From Tabrizicola oligotrophica (GTDB taxonomy: Bacteria > Pseudomonadota > Alphaproteobacteria > Rhodobacterales > Rhodobacteraceae), in assembly GCF_011008935.1 (NCBI RefSeq), contig NZ_JAAIVJ010000009.1:86625-150624 (forward strand): DNA of 64,000 nt, given 5' to 3'. Under the pieces are notes generated by a model. The model saw nothing but the letters and a program-made list of their open reading frames with translations. It searched no databases and was not told the origin of the DNA. The translations under genes were made by a program, and so were the position numbers. Position 1 is the first letter of the stretch, and each line of letters begins with the position of its first letter. Positions 7,630 through 16,307 of this stretch are shown piece by piece.

Positions 7630-9107
7630 CGCAGCACCCCCGCGAGCAGCTCGGCCGCCCGCGCGGCATGCCCCGGGTCAAGCGTCATCACCCGGCCCCA
7701 GTCGCGCGTCGTCTCCGAGCCGATCTTGGTGGTGGCATCCAGCCCGAGCTTGCCGGCAAGCCCCTCGCGCGGGCTGGAGAAATCAAGGTAATCCATCGGC
7801 GTGCCGTCGATCACCATCAGGTCGCGCGCCGGGTCCATCCGGGTCGACAGCGCCCAAAGCACGTCGTCCCAGTTGCGCGGATCAATGTCGTCATCGACCA
7901 CGACGATCATCTTGGTATAGCTGAACTGCGGCAGCATGCCCCAAAGCGCCATCATCACCCGCCGGGCCTGCCCGGGATAGCGCTTGGCGATCTTCACCAC
8001 CGCCATGCGATAGGAACAGGCGGCGGGCGGCAGCCAGAGATCCTGCACTTCAGGGATCTGGGCGCGGATGACGGGCAGCGCCAGATCGTTGAACACCTCG
8101 CCGATGACGGAGGGTTCATCCGGCGGGCGGCCGGTCACAGTGGTCAGGTAAAGCGGATCGGGCCGGCAGGTTATGGCACTGACCTGCAGCACCGGAAAGG
8201 GTTCGGCGGCGTTGTAATAGCCGGTATGGTCGCCAAACGGGCCTTCGGGGGCGGTGTCGCCGGGGTGGACCCAGCCCTCGATCACGATCTCGGCCCGTGC
8301 GGGCACCATCAGCGGCACTGTCGCAGCCGGGGCGATCTCGGCCCGCGCGCCGCGCAGCACGCCCGAGAAGGTCAGCTCCGACACGGTTTCCGGCAGCGGC
8401 AGCGCGGCCGACAGCAAGAGCGCCGGGTCGCAGCCCAACGCCACGGCGACCGGCATCGGTTCCTGCGCCCGCATCCAGCTGCGGTGATGCGCCGCGCCGC
8501 CGCGATGGGCCAGCCAGCGCAGGATCAGCCGGTCCGGCCCGATCACCTGCGCGCGGTAGACGCCAAGGTTGTAGTCCTGCAGGTCATCGGCCTGCCCGCC
8601 GAAGGGCCGCGTGATGACCACGGGCCAGGTGATGAGCGGCCCGGCATCGCCCGGCCAGGGCAGCTGAACCGGGATTTCGGTCAGGTCGCGCAGCCGCTCG
8701 GCCTGCACCGGCGGGCGCTTCTGCAGCCGGGCGCGGGTGCTGAGCGCGGCGCGCAGCATGGGCCAGCGCGACAGCGCGTCGCGCATGCCGGCAACCGGGG
8801 CGGGCGCGCGCAGGGCGGCCAGAAAGGCGCCAAGATCGCCCACCCGATCCGGCGCCACGCCAAGACCCGCCGCAACTCTTGCCCTTGTGCCGAAAAGATT
8901 TCCCACCACCGGCATGCCCGCCGGCTGTCCCGCCACCGTCGCCGCGTCAAAGCGCAGCGCCGGGCCGCGAGCCTGCAGCGCCTGCAGCAGCACGGCGGTC
9001 ATTTCGTGCCGGGTCTCCACCGGGGCGGCAATGGCTGCCAGATCGCCCTGCCCCGACAGATGGTCGAGAAAGGCGCGCAGGTCGGGAAAGGGAGGCAGGT
9101 CGCGCAT
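7626..9107 (-). CDS. ubiD: UbiD family decarboxylase (3-polyprenyl-4-hydroxybenzoate carboxy-lyase)
   Basis: 493 residues, the normal length for UbiD. Conserved pieces include EGPFGDHTGYYN, ITCRPDPLYLTTVTGRPPDE and VVVDDDIDPRN, which build the prenyl-FMN and metal site. It decarboxylates 3-polyprenyl-4-hydroxybenzoate in ubiquinone synthesis, using the cofactor made by the neighbouring UbiX. The start MRDLPPFPD (9107) is used; an upstream in-frame start adds 12 residues without similarity to the family. It is the first gene of the minus operon and is divergent from ubiT across a 134-base gap with an FnrL-like box. Confidence 0.94.
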   Translation of the reverse strand: MRDLPPFPDLRAFLDHLSGQGDLAAIAAPVETRHEMTAVLLQALQARGPALRFDAATVAGQPAGMPVVGNLFGTRARVAAGLGVAPDRVGDLGAFLAALRAPAPVAGMRDALSRWPMLRAALSTRARLQKRPPVQAERLRDLTEIPVQLPWPGDAGPLITWPVVITRPFGGQADDLQDYNLGVYRAQVIGPDRLILRWLAHRGGAAHHRSWMRAQEPMPVAVALGCDPALLLSAALPLPETVSELTFSGVLRGARAEIAPAATVPLMVPARAEIVIEGWVHPGDTAPEGPFGDHTGYYNAAEPFPVLQVSAITCRPDPLYLTTVTGRPPDEPSVIGEVFNDLALPVIRAQIPEVQDLWLPPAACSYRMAVVKIAKRYPGQARRVMMALWGMLPQFSYTKMIVVVDDDIDPRNWDDVLWALSTRMDPARDLMVIDGTPMDYLDFSSPREGLAGKLGLDATTKIGSETTRDWGRVMTLDPGHAARAAELLAGVLR

Positions 9108-9166
9108 CGGTCCTGGGCGGCTGGGGGAACAGAACCCTCCCATATCTTGGCCGCGCGGGGCGGGAC

Positions 9167-9180
9167 TTGACGATTGTCAA
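9167..9180. promoter_or_regulatory. FnrL/CRP-FNR-type operator between ubiD and ubiT
   Basis: TTGACGATTGTCAA is a perfect palindrome matching the FnrL/Nnr consensus TTGAY-N4-RTCAA. Its centre is about 66 bases from the ubiD start and 69 from the ubiT start, so one site could serve both divergent operons. Placement fits oxygen-responsive control of oxygen-independent ubiquinone synthesis and Fe-S repair. Confidence 0.75.
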
Positions 9181-9241
9181 GGTTCGCGCCCCGGCCCGGC
9201 CCTATCGCTGCGGCACCATCCCCGCAGCACCGCCCGAGATC

Positions 9242-9745
9242 ATGCTCCCCCAGGTTCCCCTCCCCCTTCTGCCGCCGCTCCTGCCCCTGAACCTTGCCCT
9301 CTCGCGGCTGATGCGCGGGATTGTCGCCCGGCACCCGGCGATTCTGCGCCGCCTTGGACCGCATGCCACGGCGCGGATCCTGCTGGATGTCACCGACGCC
9401 CCGTTTCCGCTGTTGTTCGAGCCGGCGCGGCAGCGGGTCAGCGCCCATCGCCGCGCCACACTGCCCACGGCCGATGCGGTGATCCGCGGCAAGCTGGCGG
9501 CGTTTCTGGCGATGCTGCATGGCGGGGTGGATGGCGACGCGCTGTTCTTTTCCGGTGCGCTGGCGATTTCGGGCGATACCGCCGCGGTGCTGGCCTTGCG
9601 CAATGCGCTGGACGATGCCGAACTGGACCTGAGCGAGGAACTGCTGGCGCTTTCGGGCCGCGCCGCGCCGGTGCTGCAACCGGCGCTTGCCCTTGTCGCG
9701 CGCCGCACCGGGCTGGCGCTGTCGCGGCAGGAGGGGCTGGCATGA
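9242..9745 (+). CDS. ubiT: UbiT, SCP2-domain accessory factor of oxygen-independent ubiquinone synthesis
   Basis: 167 residues with an SCP2 sterol-carrier-like fold: the stretch RILLDVTDAPFPLLFE, the TADAVIRGKLAAFLAML segment and DGDALFFSGALAISGDTA are typical. In the known system UbiT binds prenylated intermediates and works with UbiU and UbiV in hydroxylating the quinone ring without O2. Its stop overlaps the ATG of ubiU (ATGA). The start is the first ATG after the FnrL-like box, giving the usual length. Confidence 0.9.
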   Translation: MLPQVPLPLLPPLLPLNLALSRLMRGIVARHPAILRRLGPHATARILLDVTDAPFPLLFEPARQRVSAHRRATLPTADAVIRGKLAAFLAMLHGGVDGDALFFSGALAISGDTAAVLALRNALDDAELDLSEELLALSGRAAPVLQPALALVARRTGLALSRQEGLA

Positions 9746-10737
9746 TGGAACTGGTCTGCCCCGCCGGCACTCCCGCCGCCCTGCGCGCCGCCGTCGAGGC
9801 CGGCGCCCATGCCGTCTATTGCGGTTTTGCCGATGAAACCAACGCCCGCAACTTCCCCGGCCTGAACTTCTCGCGGCAGGAGATGGCCGAGGCCGTGGCC
9901 TTTGCCCATGCGCGCGGCGCCAAGGTGCTGGTGGCGATCAACACCTTTCCGCGCGCCGGCGATCAGGCGCTGTGGCATCGCGCGGTCGCGGATGCGGCCC
10001 GCGCCGGGGCGGATGCGGTGATCCTCGCCGACCCCGGCCTGCTGGCCTTTGCCGCCGAGCGTCACCCCGGTTTGCGGCTGCACCTGTCGGTGCAGGCCGC
10101 CGCCGCCAATCCCGATGCGATCAACCTTTACGCCACGGCCTTTGGCGTCCGCCGCGTCGTGCTGCCGCGTGTCCTGACAGTGGCCGAAATCGCCGCCATC
10201 AACCGCGAGGTCGATGTCGAGACCGAAGTCTTTGTCTTTGGCGGGTTGTGCGTCATGGCCGAGGGGCGCTGTTCGCTGTCCTCCTGGGCGACGGGGCTGT
10301 CGCCCAACATGAACGGCGTCTGTTCGCCCGCCAGCCATGTCAGCTATTCCGACGTGCAAGGCCAAAGCGAGGCGCGGCTGGCCGACTGGCTGATCCACCG
10401 CACGGCCAAGGGGGCCTCGGTGCCCTATCCGACGCTGTGCAAGGGCTGTTTCACCTCGGCCGATGGCAAGGGGGCGGTGCAGACCGGACATATCTTCGAA
10501 GACCCGGTCAGCCTTGATGCGACACAGCTAATCCCGGCCCTGCAACGCGCCGGCGTGCGGGCGCTGAAGATCGAAGGGCGGCAGCGGTCGCGGGCCTATG
10601 TCGCGCAGGTGGTCCGTGCCTTCCGCGCGGCGGTCGAGGCGGCCGAAGCCGGCGCGCCGATGCCTGAAAGCCTGCTGGCCAGCCTGACCGAAGGGCAAGC
10701 GGCCACGACGGGCTCCTATGCCAAGACCTGGAGATAG
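9742..10737 (+). CDS. ubiU: UbiU, U32-family Fe-S protein of oxygen-independent ubiquinone hydroxylation
   Basis: 331 residues of the peptidase-U32 fold. The N-terminus ELVCPAGTPAALRAAVEAGA and the Cys set in FGGLCVMAEGRCSLSS, NMNGVCSPA and TLCKGCF are the conserved ligands for a [4Fe-4S] cluster. UbiU and UbiV form a heterodimer that hydroxylates ubiquinone precursors anaerobically, with prephenate as the known oxygen donor in E. coli. There are two adjacent ATGs (9742 and 9745); the first overlaps the ubiT stop. It is followed four bases later by ubiV. Confidence 0.93.
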   Translation: MMELVCPAGTPAALRAAVEAGAHAVYCGFADETNARNFPGLNFSRQEMAEAVAFAHARGAKVLVAINTFPRAGDQALWHRAVADAARAGADAVILADPGLLAFAAERHPGLRLHLSVQAAAANPDAINLYATAFGVRRVVLPRVLTVAEIAAINREVDVETEVFVFGGLCVMAEGRCSLSSWATGLSPNMNGVCSPASHVSYSDVQGQSEARLADWLIHRTAKGASVPYPTLCKGCFTSADGKGAVQTGHIFEDPVSLDATQLIPALQRAGVRALKIEGRQRSRAYVAQVVRAFRAAVEAAEAGAPMPESLLASLTEGQAATTGSYAKTWR

Positions 10738-10741
10738 ACCG

Positions 10742-11626
10742 ATGGACCTGACGGTTGGCGCCAATGCCTTTTTCTGGTCCGCCGCGGCGGTGCGCGCGTT
10801 TTATGCGGCGCTGGCGCAAACGCCGGTGGCCCGCGTCGCGCTGGGCGAATGGGTCTGCTCGAAACGCCTGCCGTTCTGGCAGGATGAAATCCCCCATGCC
10901 GTCGACACCCTGAGGGCGGCGGGCAAGGAGGTGGTGATCAGCTCGCTCACCCTCATCACCCTGCCGCGCGAGCGGCGCCAGACCGCCGAACTGGCCGAAA
11001 TGGGCCTGCCGGTCGAGATCAACGACCTGAGCGTGCTGCGCCATCTGCCGGACGGTGCGGCCTTCTGGGTGGGGCCGGTGGTGAACGTCTACAACGAGGG
11101 CACGCTGGAATGGCTGGCCCGCCGTGGCGCCACCCGGATCTGCCTGCCGCCGGAACTGCCGCTGGCCTCGGTCGCCCGGCTGGCCGAGGCGGGACGGGCG
11201 GCAGGGGTCGCGGTCGAGGTCTGGGGTCATGGTCGCGCGCCCCTGGCCATTTCGGCGCGCTGCTATCACGCGCGGCTGCATGACCGGGCCAAGGACAGCT
11301 GCCAGTTCGTCTGCGCCGATGATCCCGACGGGCGCGATGTCGATACGCTGGACGGGCGGGCCTTCCTGACGGTGAACGGCGTGCAGACGCTGGGCCGGGC
11401 AGTGACGACGGTCGCCCACCAGATCGCCGAGCTGCGCGCCGCCGGGGTTTCTGCCCTGCGCCTGTCGCCGCATGTCGGGGATTTCGCCGGCGTAGTGCGG
11501 GCCTATGCCGCCGCCTTGCAGGGCCAGACGGACCTCGGCGCGGACCTGGCCGGGCTGATGCCGGGCGCGACCTTTTGCGACGGCTTCCTTGCCGGGCAGG
11601 CGGGCGCGGCCATGACCGGCGGCTGA
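10742..11626 (+). CDS. ubiV: UbiV, partner of UbiU
   Basis: 294 residues, shorter than UbiU but of the same U32 family: LTVGANAFFW at the start, then ALGEWVCSKRLPFW, and a later Cys set in ARCYHARLHDRAKDSCQFVC that binds the [4Fe-4S] cluster. It completes the ubiTUV operon. A decayed copy of its last 100 or so bases follows directly downstream, so the 3' end has been duplicated in tandem. Confidence 0.93.
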   Translation: MDLTVGANAFFWSAAAVRAFYAALAQTPVARVALGEWVCSKRLPFWQDEIPHAVDTLRAAGKEVVISSLTLITLPRERRQTAELAEMGLPVEINDLSVLRHLPDGAAFWVGPVVNVYNEGTLEWLARRGATRICLPPELPLASVARLAEAGRAAGVAVEVWGHGRAPLAISARCYHARLHDRAKDSCQFVCADDPDGRDVDTLDGRAFLTVNGVQTLGRAVTTVAHQIAELRAAGVSALRLSPHVGDFAGVVRAYAAALQGQTDLGADLAGLMPGATFCDGFLAGQAGAAMTGG

Positions 11627-11651
11627 ACGCCTGCCGGGCGCAGTCAGCCGG

Positions 11652-11762
11652 GGCGCGGCGCGGGGCTGGCCGGGTTTGAGGCCGGGCGCGACAGGCTGCG
11701 ATGGCTGTCTTGCCGGGCAGGCGGGAGCCGGAATGACCGGCGCCTGAACACCTGCCGGTCAT
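11652..11762 (+). repeat. Decayed duplicate of the ubiV 3' end
   Basis: The sequence TTGCCGGGCAGGCGGG near the ubiV stop (11589) recurs at 11710, flanked on both sides by further matching words (GCCGGGCGCGAC before it; ATGACCGGCG, a TGA and CCTGCCGG after it). The offset is 121 bases. This is a tandem duplication covering the last third of a kilobase or less of ubiV plus its stop, now mutated. No coding role is likely. Confidence 0.7.
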
Positions 11763-11768
11763 GATGCT

Positions 11769-13253
11769 TCAGGCCGAGCGGGGCGCGGCAGTCCGGCTTT
11801 CCAGATCGCCCCGCTTGCAGACCTCGTCCAGCAGCAGGTCAAGGTCGGCCAGTTGCGTGCGGTGGTTGCACAGCGCAACCCGCAGGCAGAACCGGCCGCG
11901 CAGTGTGGTGCCCGAGGGCGCTGCGATGCCGGTTTCCTGCAGCTGGAACAGGATCTCGTGGTTCAGCCGGTCCAGTGCGGGTTCGTCCATCTCGCCGGGA
12001 TTGTAGCGGAAACAGACGATGCTGGTGGCCACCGGGGCCAGCAGCTCCAGCCGCGGATCGGCCTTGATGCGGTCGGCCAGATGGCGGGCCTGCGCCACGT
12101 TGCGGTCGATCAGGGCGCCGAACCGCGCCACGCCGTGATGCTTCAGCATCATCCACAGCTTCAGCGCGCGAAAGCTGCGGGTGGTTTCCAGCGTGTAATG
12201 GTGCAGGAACTCGGTCGCGGCCAGACCGCGTTCGGCCTGTTCCAGATACTCGGCCTCCTCGGCAAAGGTCTCGCGGTGCAGCCGCCGGTCGCGGATCACC
12301 ACGCAACCGACATCGAAGGGGGCGTGCAACCATTTGTGCAAGTCCATCGCCAGCGAATCCGCCCGCTCCATCCCAGCGACAAGGCCGGCGCTGCGCGGGG
12401 CGATGGCCAGAAGCGCCCCGATGCAGCCGTCGACATGCAGCCAGATGCCATGGCGCCGGCACAGGTCGGCCACCGCATTCAGATCGTCGACCGAGCCGGT
12501 GTTGGTGGTGCCCGCCGTGGCGATCACGCAGGCCGGGCGGATGCCCCGGGCAAGGTCGTCCGCGATCAGCCCTTCCAGAGCGGCAAGGTCCATGCGGAAA
12601 TCGGCGTCAGTCGGCACCCGGCGCAGGGCGTTCAGGCCAAGGCCCAGCAGGTTCATCGCCTTCTTGTGGCAGCTGTGCACCTGATCCGAGGCGTAGAAGG
12701 CCAGGGGTTGCGGCAGGGCGTCAAGCCCCTCATGCCGCAGGTCCACCCCCGCCATGGCGTTGCGCGCCGCCGTCAGGCCGATGATGTTGGCCATCGAGCC
12801 GCCCGACACCAGCGCGGCGCTGGCGCCTTCGGGAAAGCCCATCATCTGGCAGATCCAGCCCGTCACCTGCCGGTCCACCGCCGTCGCCGCCGTATCCCCG
12901 CCGCCGAGGTTGGAGCCATCGACCGCAGCGAGGAAATCACCCAGCGCCCCGGTCAGGTCGCCCGCCCCCATGTACCAGCTGAAGAACCGCGGATGCACAT
13001 TGCCCATGGCATGAGGCAAGACACCCTCTGCCACTTCGGCATAGACCTCGGCCAAGGGCTGCGGCGCAACCGGCAGCGGTTGGCGAAACCGCGCGCGGGC
13101 CGCATTGGGCATCGGCTGCCAGACCGGACCGTCCCGCAGACCCGAGATCCGGGCAATCGCATCGTCTACCGCCGCATGGGCCACCGTGCGGAATTCGGCC
13201 CAGCCGGGCGGGTCCAGCGAGTCGCGCTCGCCGGTCCGGTCCGTCGCCTCCAT
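11769..13253 (-). CDS. Group II PLP-dependent decarboxylase
   Basis: 494 residues of the aromatic-L-amino-acid/glutamate decarboxylase family. Landmarks are HPRFFSWYMGAGDL near the start, LVSGGSMANIIGLTAAR (PLP phosphate site), CVIATAGTTNTGSVDDL, LHVDGCIGALL (Asp pairing with the PLP nitrogen) and SLAMDLHKWLHAPFDVG with the Schiff-base Lys near residue 306. It removes CO2 from an amino acid; which one is not evident. The next minus-strand gene upstream, 10 bases away, is a cysteine synthase-like enzyme, so both are probably co-transcribed. A sulfur amino acid substrate is possible but unproven. Confidence 0.85.
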   Translation of the reverse strand: MEATDRTGERDSLDPPGWAEFRTVAHAAVDDAIARISGLRDGPVWQPMPNAARARFRQPLPVAPQPLAEVYAEVAEGVLPHAMGNVHPRFFSWYMGAGDLTGALGDFLAAVDGSNLGGGDTAATAVDRQVTGWICQMMGFPEGASAALVSGGSMANIIGLTAARNAMAGVDLRHEGLDALPQPLAFYASDQVHSCHKKAMNLLGLGLNALRRVPTDADFRMDLAALEGLIADDLARGIRPACVIATAGTTNTGSVDDLNAVADLCRRHGIWLHVDGCIGALLAIAPRSAGLVAGMERADSLAMDLHKWLHAPFDVGCVVIRDRRLHRETFAEEAEYLEQAERGLAATEFLHHYTLETTRSFRALKLWMMLKHHGVARFGALIDRNVAQARHLADRIKADPRLELLAPVATSIVCFRYNPGEMDEPALDRLNHEILFQLQETGIAAPSGTTLRGRFCLRVALCNHRTQLADLDLLLDEVCKRGDLESRTAAPRSA

Positions 13254-13263
13254 GATCGCCTCC

Positions 13264-14343
13264 TCAGTCCAGCTGATAGCCAGGGGTTGACCGGGAAATC
13301 TCCATCTCGGCCTCGTCCATCGCTTCGGGGATCGCCTCGAACAGCGGCGTCGTCAGATAACGTTCGCTGGTGTCGGGCAAGATCGCCAGAATGACCGTGC
13401 CGGGGGCTGCCGTCTCGGCAATGCCCAGCGCCACGGCAAAGGAGGCGCCGCCCGAAATGCCGGTCATGATGCCCTCGTGCCGGGCGAGCTTGCGCGCCCA
13501 GTCGATCCCGGCGCTGCCGGCCACGGTCACCAGCTGGTCATAGCCGCGCTGGTCGATCGCCTCTTGCAGCACATTGGGGATGAAATCCGGCGTCCAGCCT
13601 TGAATCGGATGCGGCTCGAAGGCGGGATGGGTCTTGGCCGGGGCGCCGCCCGGCCCGCGTTCCTGCTTCACGCCGCTGGTCAGCAGCGCCGCGTTCGCCG
13701 GCTCGGCCAGAACGATCTTCGTCTGCGGCCGTTCGCGGCGCAGCACCCGCGCCAGGCCCGTCACCGTGCCGCCGGTGCCGTAACCCGTCACCACATAATC
13801 CAGCCGGTCGCCGGCGAAATCCGCCATGATCTCGCGGGCAGTGGTGGCCTCGTGGATATCGGCATTCGCCTCGGTCTCGAATTGCCGGGCGAGGAACCAG
13901 CCATGCTTGGCCGCAAGGTCGGCGGCCTTGGCATACATCCCCGTCCCCTTCTGCGCCCGCGGCGTCAGGATCACCTTGGCCCCGAGCATCCGCATCAGCT
14001 TGCGCCGCTCGACCGAGAAGCTGTCGGCCATGGTGACAACCAGCGGATAGCCTTTTTGCGCGCAGACCATGGCCAGCCCGATGCCGGTATTGCCGCTGGT
14101 CGCCTCCACCACGGTCTGACCGGGCTTCAGCGTGCCGTTGCGCTCGGCCGCCTCGATGATGTTCAACGCCAGCCGGTCCTTGACCGAGGCGGCGGGATTG
14201 AAGAACTCGGCCTTGACGTAAAGCCGCACCCCCTTGGGCGCGAGATTGTTGACCCGGATGGCAGGCGTATCGCCCACGGTGTCAAGGATGCTTTCGTAAA
14301 GTCGTCCGCGCCCGGCAGTCGTTCTGATCGCTTGTGCGTCCAT
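13264..14343 (-). CDS. cysK: Cysteine synthase/PLP-dependent beta-synthase family
   Basis: 359 residues. NPAASVKDRLAL carries the PLP Lys at residue 55 and ATSGNTGIGLAMV is the substrate loop, as in O-acetylserine sulfhydrylases. GTGGTVTGLARVL and SGGASFAVALGIA bind the PLP phosphate region. It makes cysteine from O-acetylserine and sulfide. It is longer than enterobacterial CysK (about 320) because of a C-terminal extension, a form found in Rhodobacterales. GGGAGAA lies 7 bases before the ATG. It is first in an operon with the PLP decarboxylase and divergent from a regulator. Cystathionine beta-synthase-like specificity cannot be excluded. Confidence 0.85.
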   Translation of the reverse strand: MDAQAIRTTAGRGRLYESILDTVGDTPAIRVNNLAPKGVRLYVKAEFFNPAASVKDRLALNIIEAAERNGTLKPGQTVVEATSGNTGIGLAMVCAQKGYPLVVTMADSFSVERRKLMRMLGAKVILTPRAQKGTGMYAKAADLAAKHGWFLARQFETEANADIHEATTAREIMADFAGDRLDYVVTGYGTGGTVTGLARVLRRERPQTKIVLAEPANAALLTSGVKQERGPGGAPAKTHPAFEPHPIQGWTPDFIPNVLQEAIDQRGYDQLVTVAGSAGIDWARKLARHEGIMTGISGGASFAVALGIAETAAPGTVILAILPDTSERYLTTPLFEAIPEAMDEAEMEISRSTPGYQLD

Positions 14344-14459
14344 GGCGGTTTCTCCCTTTTGCCAGCCTTTTGGCCAGCCTACGCCATTTTGCACCCGGGG
14401 GCTTGAACAAGTTCTGAAGATTTCATGAAGAAGCCGCCGGTTCTGGTGTATCCTGCCGC

Positions 14460-15977
14460 ATGATCTGGACTTTTGGCGCATACCGGATCGACCCGGAACG
14501 GCATGAACTGACCCGGGACGGCCGGCCCGTCGGGGTTGAGCCGCAGGTCTTTGCCGCGATCCTTTATCTCATGGGCCAGCGCGACCGGATGGTGCCGCGG
14601 GACGAGCTGGCCAATGCGGTCTGGCCCGGCGGCGCGGTTTCGGATGCCAGCATCGCGGGCCGCATCAAGGCGGCGCGGGCGGCCCTGGGCGATGACGGGA
14701 CACGGCAGGAAGTGATCCGCACCGTGCATGGTCTGGGCTTTCGCTTCGTGGCGCCGGTAAGCGCAAGCCCCGACCCGGGCCTTGCGCCCCTTGGTCGCCC
14801 CTCGGTCGCCGTCCTGCCCCTGCGCATCCTCGGATCCGGCGACGGGCTGTCGATTCTGGCCGAGGCCATCCCGCACGAGATCATCCTTGCACTGTCGCGC
14901 CTGCGCTGGATCGCGGTGACGGCGCGCGGCTCGTCCTTCCGCTTCCGGCAGGAGGCCCCCGACTTCGGCCTTGTCGCCGGCACGCTCGGGGTGCGCTATG
15001 TGCTGTCGGGCCTGCTGGAAGAAACCGCCGGCCGGGTGCAGGTGACCGTGGAGCTGACCGACTGCCGGAATGCCGAGGTGATCTGGGCCGACCGCATCGC
15101 CCGCCCGCGCGAGGGCCTTGCCGAATTGCGCGCCGTGATCGTGGCACGCATCATCGCGGCGCTGGACCTGCGGGTGCCGGAAAACGAGGCCCGTCAGGCC
15201 GAGTTGCGCGGTTCGGCCGCCTTCGATGCCTGGGCAAGCTTCCATCTGGGCCTGCGCCACCTTTACCGCTTCACCGCGCCCGACAATGCCCTTGCCAAAG
15301 GTCACTTCGAACGCGCCGTAGCCCTTGATCCCGGTTTTGCCCGGGCCGAAGCCGGGCTTTCGTTCACCAGCTTCATCGAGGCCTTCCTGCGCATCGTCCC
15401 CGACGTGCCTGCCGCGGCCCGCGCCGCGCGGCGCCATGCCGAGCGCGGCCTGGAGCTGGATCCGCTGGACCCGTTCGTGAATTTCACCATGGGCCGCGCC
15501 CATTGGCTGACCGACGAGGCGGAAACCGCCCGGTTCTGGCTGGCGCGCGCCACCGCGCTCAACCCGAATTACGCGCAAGGTTTCTATGCCGCCGGGTTCA
15601 CCGCAATGCTGATCGGCGATGCCCCGGCCTGCGAGGCCGCGATCGACGCGGCGCTGGAGCTCAGCCCGATCGACCCGCTGCTTTATGGCATGTTCGGCGT
15701 GCGCGCCCAGATGCTGATCCAGCAGGGCAAGTTCGCGGCCGCAGCGCGCTGGGCGGAGCGGGCCGCCACTGCGCCGGGGGCGCATCACCTGATCGCGCTC
15801 ATCGCCGTCGCGGCCTGCGGGCTGGCGGGCAATGCCGCGCAGGCCGCGCGATGGGCCGACACTGCCCGCGCCAAACGCCAGGACCTGTCTGCCCCCGACT
15901 TTTCCCGCGCCTTCCCGATCCGCAACGCCGAAACTCGCCAGCTGATCGAGGCCACGCTGCGCGGTCAGGGGTTTTGA
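14460..15977 (+). CDS. Winged-helix (CadC/OmpR-type) transcriptional regulator with TPR region
   Basis: 505 residues. Residues 1-95 form an OmpR/CadC-type winged helix (FGAYRIDPERHELTRDG, DELANAVWPGG, ARAALGDDG, TVHGLGFRFVAPV). Residues about 115-230 resemble the TolB-like/adenylate-cyclase-associated domain (RPSVAVLPLRILG). The rest is helical TPR repeats. No membrane helix like that of CadC is visible, so it is probably cytoplasmic. It lies 116 bases from the divergent cysteine synthase and may regulate that operon. The signal is unknown. Confidence 0.8.
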   Translation: MIWTFGAYRIDPERHELTRDGRPVGVEPQVFAAILYLMGQRDRMVPRDELANAVWPGGAVSDASIAGRIKAARAALGDDGTRQEVIRTVHGLGFRFVAPVSASPDPGLAPLGRPSVAVLPLRILGSGDGLSILAEAIPHEIILALSRLRWIAVTARGSSFRFRQEAPDFGLVAGTLGVRYVLSGLLEETAGRVQVTVELTDCRNAEVIWADRIARPREGLAELRAVIVARIIAALDLRVPENEARQAELRGSAAFDAWASFHLGLRHLYRFTAPDNALAKGHFERAVALDPGFARAEAGLSFTSFIEAFLRIVPDVPAAARAARRHAERGLELDPLDPFVNFTMGRAHWLTDEAETARFWLARATALNPNYAQGFYAAGFTAMLIGDAPACEAAIDAALELSPIDPLLYGMFGVRAQMLIQQGKFAAAARWAERAATAPGAHHLIALIAVAACGLAGNAAQAARWADTARAKRQDLSAPDFSRAFPIRNAETRQLIEATLRGQGF

Positions 15978-15978
15978 A

Positions 15979-15995
15979 GCCGCGGCTCCCGCGGC
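15979..15995 (+). terminator. Possible terminator after the winged-helix regulator
   Basis: GCCGCGG pairs perfectly with CCGCGGC across a CTC loop. The U tract is poor (CCCCCCCTCTTT), so this is a weak or dual-strand terminator between two convergent genes. Confidence 0.4.
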
Positions 15996-16005
15996 CCCCC
16001 CTCTT

Positions 16006-16296
16006 TCAGACCACGCCTTCCACAATCGACAACTCGCGGTCGGACATGCGCGCCGCAAAGGGCAGTGATGCCTGATAGTCGGGGTCGCGATAGGCCGCTT
16101 GCGCGGTCTCAAAGCTGTCAAAGCGGATCAGGAACTGCCGCGGAAAGTCGGTCCCCTCGACGGTTTCGATGCGCCCCTTGCCGGCGATGAGCTCGGCCTT
16201 GTAGCGCTGCGCCACAAGGTTGAACAGCCTGACATAGGCCTGCTGCGCCTCGGCGTCCCGGATTGGTCCGGCCTTGACGATCCAATAGCCTGCCAT
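16006..16296 (-). CDS. DUF1330 domain protein
   Basis: 96 residues matching the small dimeric ferredoxin-like DUF1330 family: YWIVKAGPIRDAEAQQAYV, a central GKGRIETVEG and the FPRQFLIRFDSFETAQAAYRDPDY motif. Catalytic function in this family is not established. The start has AGAAAG upstream. It is the last gene of the run cbtB-cbtA-cobF-orf80-oxidoreductase-DUF1330 on the minus strand, separated by only 11 bases from its upstream neighbour. Confidence 0.85.
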   Translation of the reverse strand: MAGYWIVKAGPIRDAEAQQAYVRLFNLVAQRYKAELIAGKGRIETVEGTDFPRQFLIRFDSFETAQAAYRDPDYQASLPFAARMSDRELSIVEGVV

Positions 16297-16307
16297 CTTT
16301 CTCTCCT

